A DNA stretch of 64,000 nt. Source: Antedon mediterranea. Lineage: Eukaryota; Echinodermata; Crinoidea; Comatulida; Antedonidae. The first letter of the stretch is position 1. Every line of letters starts with the position of its first letter. The stretch spans positions 24,220,412-24,284,411 of the forward strand of contig NC_092675.1 in assembly GCF_964355755.1 (NCBI RefSeq), read 5' to 3'. The position numbers and the translations under genes are program-made. The notes under the pieces were generated by a model. The model did no database searches and was not told the DNA's origin. It saw only the letters and a program-made list of their open reading frames with translations. Below are positions 63,201-64,000 of this stretch, one piece after another.

Positions 63201-64000
63201 AACATATCATACCACTAACCAAAGCATTCTGGAAATTGAAATTCTCCATCGAGGCACTCACTAACTGATTCACCAACCAAAAAATATCCTTGTTGACAGG
63301 AATATGTCACGTTCTCTCCAGATGCAAAGTTATACTGATAACCGCCTACTATGACATTGTCTGGGATTATATTGTAAGACCATGTGCACAAACCTAAGAT
63401 AAAGATTAATGCCAGTACATAATTGCACAATAACAATACAACAAATATTTGTACTTATTATTCTTATACTGTTTTTTTCCATAGAAAAGGAATAATACAA
63501 GAGATAATGTGAAAGAGGGAACTACTTAAATCATACAAGTTAACATAATTTGAACTTGGAATCACAGATTTTAATGTAAAATTTGTAGCAGGATATCATT
63601 TCCCTATTAATCTTAACATCAAACGGTATAAGGTTTATTTCCACGTTCATAAATCTAGGTTAATACCTTAAATATGCTAGTGATAAAAGAATGCTCCCTA
63701 AACCTTATTTCGATTTTTATTAAATGAATTGGCAATTACAATGTTGATTAGGAAAGGGTTGTTCAAAGTTCAAACATTAGTTTAATTGTGATCATATCAT
63801 AATCTTGTATACATATTGTGTTGAGATGAATAGTTTATGAAGGTATAACTTAAAAACATACTTGAACAAAGTTCTGGATCTTCATCAAGATTGCCTGGGC
63901 AGTCGTTATAATAGTTATCACAAACGTAATTCTCTGGAATACATATTGAACTGGATGGGCAACGATATTCATCGGGACCACACGTAACTGCAACAACCAA
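40834..64000 (-). CDS. Gene 2: MUC4-like transmembrane mucin (LDLa-CCP-EGF-NIDO-AMOP-VWD-EGF-SEA-TM), 5' end off window
   Basis: Forty-five coding exons from 63987 to the stop at 40834 join without a phase conflict (7982 nt, about 2660 codons). Order: LDLa, 2 CCP, 2 EGF, NIDO (3-4 exons), AMOP, VWD, MUC4-type region, Ig/cadherin-like, EGF array, SEA-like region, Thr/Pro repeat exon, SEA, EGF, TM, tail. The NIDO-AMOP-VWD block followed by EGF and a TM helix is the hallmark of MUC4-type mucins and their invertebrate relatives. A large glycosylated epithelial or matrix-facing surface protein is inferred. The start codon and any earlier domains lie beyond 64000. The next gene downstream, the protease, is on the same strand 6.3 kb away; no functional link is shown. 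Confidence 0.85.
40967..41520. mobile_element. MITE with TTTAAAGATGTATTGTCCCTT terminal inverted repeats (copy 2, complete)
   Basis: TTAAAGATGTATTGTCCCTT at the left and AAGGGACAATACATCTTTAA at the right form 20 bp inverted ends about 550 bp apart, flanked by TTAA-like sequence. Related pieces lie at 35800-36115 and 42425-42700. No coding. It lies in the last intron of gene 2. Confidence 0.6.
41765..42012 (-). CDS. Gene 2: transmembrane helix and start of cytoplasmic tail
   Basis: DDITVF then a 25-residue hydrophobic helix ([19 protein letters not shown] and on), then RRIQNLKK as the stop-transfer basic cluster. The exon ends at GAT|GTAAGT in phase 0. The tail is rich in Ser ([12 protein letters not shown]). 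Confidence 0.85.
42425..42700. mobile_element. MITE fragment of the same family (copy 3)
   Basis: Begins TTAAAGATGTATTTTCCCTC and shares the interior of copies 1 and 2, up to GACATTAAATGGCATATTCA. It ends close to the EGF exon at 42724. Confidence 0.5.
42724..42840 (-). CDS. Gene 2: juxtamembrane EGF domain
   Basis: A 117 nt phase 1-1 exon encodes [20 protein letters not shown], then [12 protein letters not shown], a six-cysteine non-calcium EGF. It joins in frame to the TM exon. Confidence 0.75.
43203..43770 (-). CDS. Gene 2: SEA domain with GSIIA self-cleavage motif
   Basis: Exons 43646-43770 ([14 protein letters not shown]...) and 43203-43425 ([13 protein letters not shown]..., [15 protein letters not shown]...). 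FxPGSIIAxTDLVY matches the SEA consensus around G|S[IV]VV, where membrane mucins cut themselves during folding. Position just outside the EGF and TM fits. Confidence 0.7.
43906..44859 (-). CDS. Gene 2: mucin-like Thr/Pro repeat exon (27 consecutive TTAPDEVK octapeptides)
   Basis: One exon of 954 nt, phase 1-1. After 45 residues rich in Thr there are exactly 27 octapeptides of the type TTAPDEVK (variants with Ser, Pro or Thr) encoded by a 24 bp unit, then [14 protein letters not shown], two more octapeptides and a second [14 protein letters not shown] block. Dense Thr next to Pro predicts O-glycosylation. Synonymous variants (GTC or GTG for Val) cluster in blocks, a sign of unit-by-unit homogenisation. 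The number of units is likely variable between individuals. Confidence 0.88.
45006..45712 (-). CDS. Gene 2: SEA-like region 1, before the mucin repeats
   Basis: Exons 45600-45712 ([20 protein letters not shown]...) and 45006-45246 ([20 protein letters not shown]...[15 protein letters not shown]...). The split by a phase 0 intron and the size match the clearer SEA domain at 43203-43770, suggesting an old duplication around the mucin exon. No GS self-cleavage motif is visible here. Confidence 0.5.
46009..54769 (-). CDS. Gene 2: array of 18 EGF-like domains
   Basis: EGF exons, each phase 1-1: 54629-54769, 54204-54326, 53914-54036, 53186-53428 (two domains), 52982-53104, 52714-52836, 51548-51670, 50542-50670, 49852-49974, 49630-49749, 48899-49054, 48499-48615, 47505-47753 (two domains), 46922-47062, 46454-46576 and 46009-46134. 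Nearly all start D-[IVLK]-N/D-E-C, the calcium-binding form; 50542-50670 starts GAECDTDPC and is a diverged member. Exon 48899-49054 is long, with two extra cysteines ([13 protein letters not shown]). Fused two-domain exons point to intron loss or lack of gain. A predicted 48 nt exon at 53767-53814 ([15 protein letters not shown]) would act as a linker; it is supported only by phase and splice sites. Confidence 0.82.
48690..48870. repeat. Polypurine (A/G) tract in a gene 2 intron
   Basis: About 180 bp of almost pure A and G on the plus strand, so polypyrimidine in the transcript, just downstream of the donor at 48899. Long open frames here are compositional artefacts. Confidence 0.7.
49090..49190 (-). 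repeat. Degenerate hammerhead-like repeat in a gene 2 intron
   Basis: Minus strand CCTGAGGTC, perfect stem GATCAA/TTGATC with loop AGCATA, then GAAACGTCG. The CUGANGA core is damaged (CTGAGGT). Same layout as the other ribozyme-type repeats of the window. Confidence 0.4.
50815..51285 (-). repeat. tRNA-derived repeat (copy D) in a gene 2 intron
   Basis: tRNA-like core at 50908-50978 (minus; GCCCCAGTGG, loop ATATCAA, perfect T stem), bounded on both sides by direct copies of the AACTGCCCGGTG or AACCGCCCGGTG arm (50836-50890 and 51190-51240). It includes the TATCTCTTCGGAGATCC hairpin and ends in (TA)n. Confidence 0.6.
51790..51960. repeat. GGT/GGC-rich low-complexity sequence
   Basis: Imperfect GGTGGTGATG and GGCGTTGGCG triplets over about 160 bp in the 1 kb intron between EGF exons 52714 and 51670. 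It opens several reading frames by composition only. Confidence 0.6.
54977..55663 (-). CDS. Gene 2: end of Ig/cadherin-like domain and first EGF-like pair
   Basis: Exons 55479-55663 ([30 protein letters not shown], then CECVNGGVC) and 54977-55157 ([19 protein letters not shown]...). The first EGF is split between the two exons by a phase 0 intron, unlike the later single-exon EGFs. A 169 bp copy of the 55391-55559 stretch lies at 56971-57139. Confidence 0.72.
56007..57396 (-). CDS. Gene 2: MUC4-type post-VWD region and Ig/cadherin-like domain
   Basis: Exons 57283-57396 ([16 protein letters not shown]), 56501-56761 ([16 protein letters not shown]..., ending [10 protein letters not shown]) and 56007-56192 ([10 protein letters not shown]...[14 protein letters not shown]). 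These match the stretch that follows VWD in MUC4-like proteins. The last has the DPENDTITY pattern of cadherin-like or Ig-like folds. Confidence 0.72.
56240..56530. repeat. Tandem duplication of about 130 bp including an exon end
   Basis: The 3' end of exon 56501-56761 with its donor (GAAGAACTTG|GTAAGATC) is echoed at about 56370-56395 as GAAGAACTTG|GTAAAGAC. Flanking TTTTAACGTTTATG and TGCAACGYATCC elements repeat as well. Confidence 0.5.
56971..57139 (-). pseudogene. Partial exon copy: 169 bp duplicate of 55391-55559
   Basis: Equal-length copy with about three differences. It carries the donor and the last 81 nt of exon 55479-55663, including [19 protein letters not shown], with His changed to Arg before the final Phe-Ala. 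It has no acceptor, so it is probably not spliced in. Confidence 0.7.
57679..58930 (-). CDS. Gene 2: von Willebrand factor D domain with GDPH motif
   Basis: Exons 58734-58930, 58387-58474 and 57679-57888. The first starts [20 protein letters not shown], the VWD opening with GDPH, the known self-cleavage motif of MUC4 and some gel-forming mucins. The third contains three GNSTANST-type NxS/T sites and ends [11 protein letters not shown], matching the MUC4-type VWD close. Confidence 0.82.
59115..59696 (-). CDS. Gene 2: AMOP domain, C-terminal part
   Basis: Exons 59511-59696 and 59115-59234. [33 protein letters not shown] and [12 protein letters not shown] match the cysteine-rich AMOP core and its close as seen in MUC4 relatives. 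AMOP is an extracellular adhesion-associated domain. Confidence 0.8.
60046..61896 (-). CDS. Gene 2: NIDO domain and start of AMOP
   Basis: Exons 61736-61896, 61368-61535, 60767-60958 and 60046-60544. NIDO signatures: [60 protein letters not shown] and [19 protein letters not shown]. The last exon then starts the AMOP domain with [19 protein letters not shown] and TCPCAFG. An insert rich in Asn and Gly, which includes [13 protein letters not shown], extends the exon to 499 nt. Confidence 0.82.
62382..62717 (-). CDS. Gene 2: two calcium-binding EGF exons
   Basis: Exons 62589-62717 ([14 protein letters not shown]...) and 62382-62504 ([14 protein letters not shown]...). Both have the D-I/V-D-E-C calcium consensus, six cysteines and phase 1 boundaries. 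Confidence 0.8.
62826..63393 (-). CDS. Gene 2: two sushi (CCP) domain exons
   Basis: Exons 63220-63393 and 62826-62999, each 174 nt and phase 1-1, each encode one four-cysteine CCP module: [12 protein letters not shown]...[11 protein letters not shown]...FPECF and NCDPLYIEG...[12 protein letters not shown]...PRRCRG. Phase 1-1 one-exon sushi modules are the usual arrangement. Confidence 0.78.
63862..63987 (-). CDS. Gene 2: LDLa domain exon
   Basis: A phase 1-1 exon of 126 nt encodes [20 protein letters not shown] and ends in [12 protein letters not shown], a typical six-cysteine LDLa with an acidic cage. Donor TCAA|GTATGT, acceptor gttgcag. It is the first gene 2 exon in the window. Confidence 0.75.

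Overview
The window is animal nuclear DNA: AT-rich, intron-dense, and full of LINEs, MITEs, Helitron-like and ribozyme-bearing repeats. It carries extracellular domain families typical of metazoans (trypsin-like protease, CUB, LDLa, sushi, NIDO-AMOP-VWD, EGF, SEA). An aquatic invertebrate deuterostome such as an echinoderm fits the repeat texture (frequent TAGGCCTA, tRNA-derived repeats) and the MUC4-like gene, but that is inference. Both genes lie on the minus strand. I rebuilt their exons by eye from splice sites and reading phase; there is no transcript evidence.

Gene 1 (about 1-34545) encodes secreted modular serine proteases. It has a signal-peptide exon (34473-34545), an LDLa exon (33419-33529) and a 13.6 kb intron packed with transposons. 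Four protease modules follow (I at 17.7-19.8 kb, II at 11.3-17.1 kb, III at 7.4-10.8 kb, IV at 2.1-5.5 kb), then the first exon of a fifth at the left edge. A full module is a two-exon Ser/Tyr-rich linker, LDLa, CUB, LDLa and a four-exon trypsin-like domain (472 residues, 1416 coding bases). Every module-boundary intron is phase 1. The last protease exon of each module ends at a consensus donor in phase with the next linker exon, and no module after the first has its own start exon. The simplest reading is one poly-protease of at least 1892 residues in this window. A stop a few codons past each donor leaves room for shorter isoforms. The modules are recent duplicates: III and IV share a 1.4 kb Helitron-like insertion absent from I and II, II alone holds a Tx1-like LINE, and II has an unrelated intron between its last two protease exons.

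34.5-40.8 kb is intergenic, with MITEs and SINE fragments but no convincing gene.

Gene 2 (40834 to beyond 64000) is a single-pass membrane MUC4-like mucin. 45 coding exons keep one frame for about 2660 residues: LDLa, two sushi, two EGF, NIDO, AMOP, VWD, a MUC4-type region, about 20 EGF, a SEA-like region, a Thr/Pro array with 27 consecutive TTAPDEVK octapeptides, a SEA domain, EGF, TM helix and a basic cytoplasmic tail. It carries two self-cleavage motifs (GDPH and GSIIA).

The most unusual non-coding content is a set of hammerhead-ribozyme-like sequences inside inverted-repeat elements in the big gene 1 intron, with one degenerate case in a gene 2 intron, plus a Helitron-like family whose empty and filled sites can both be read in the duplicated modules.
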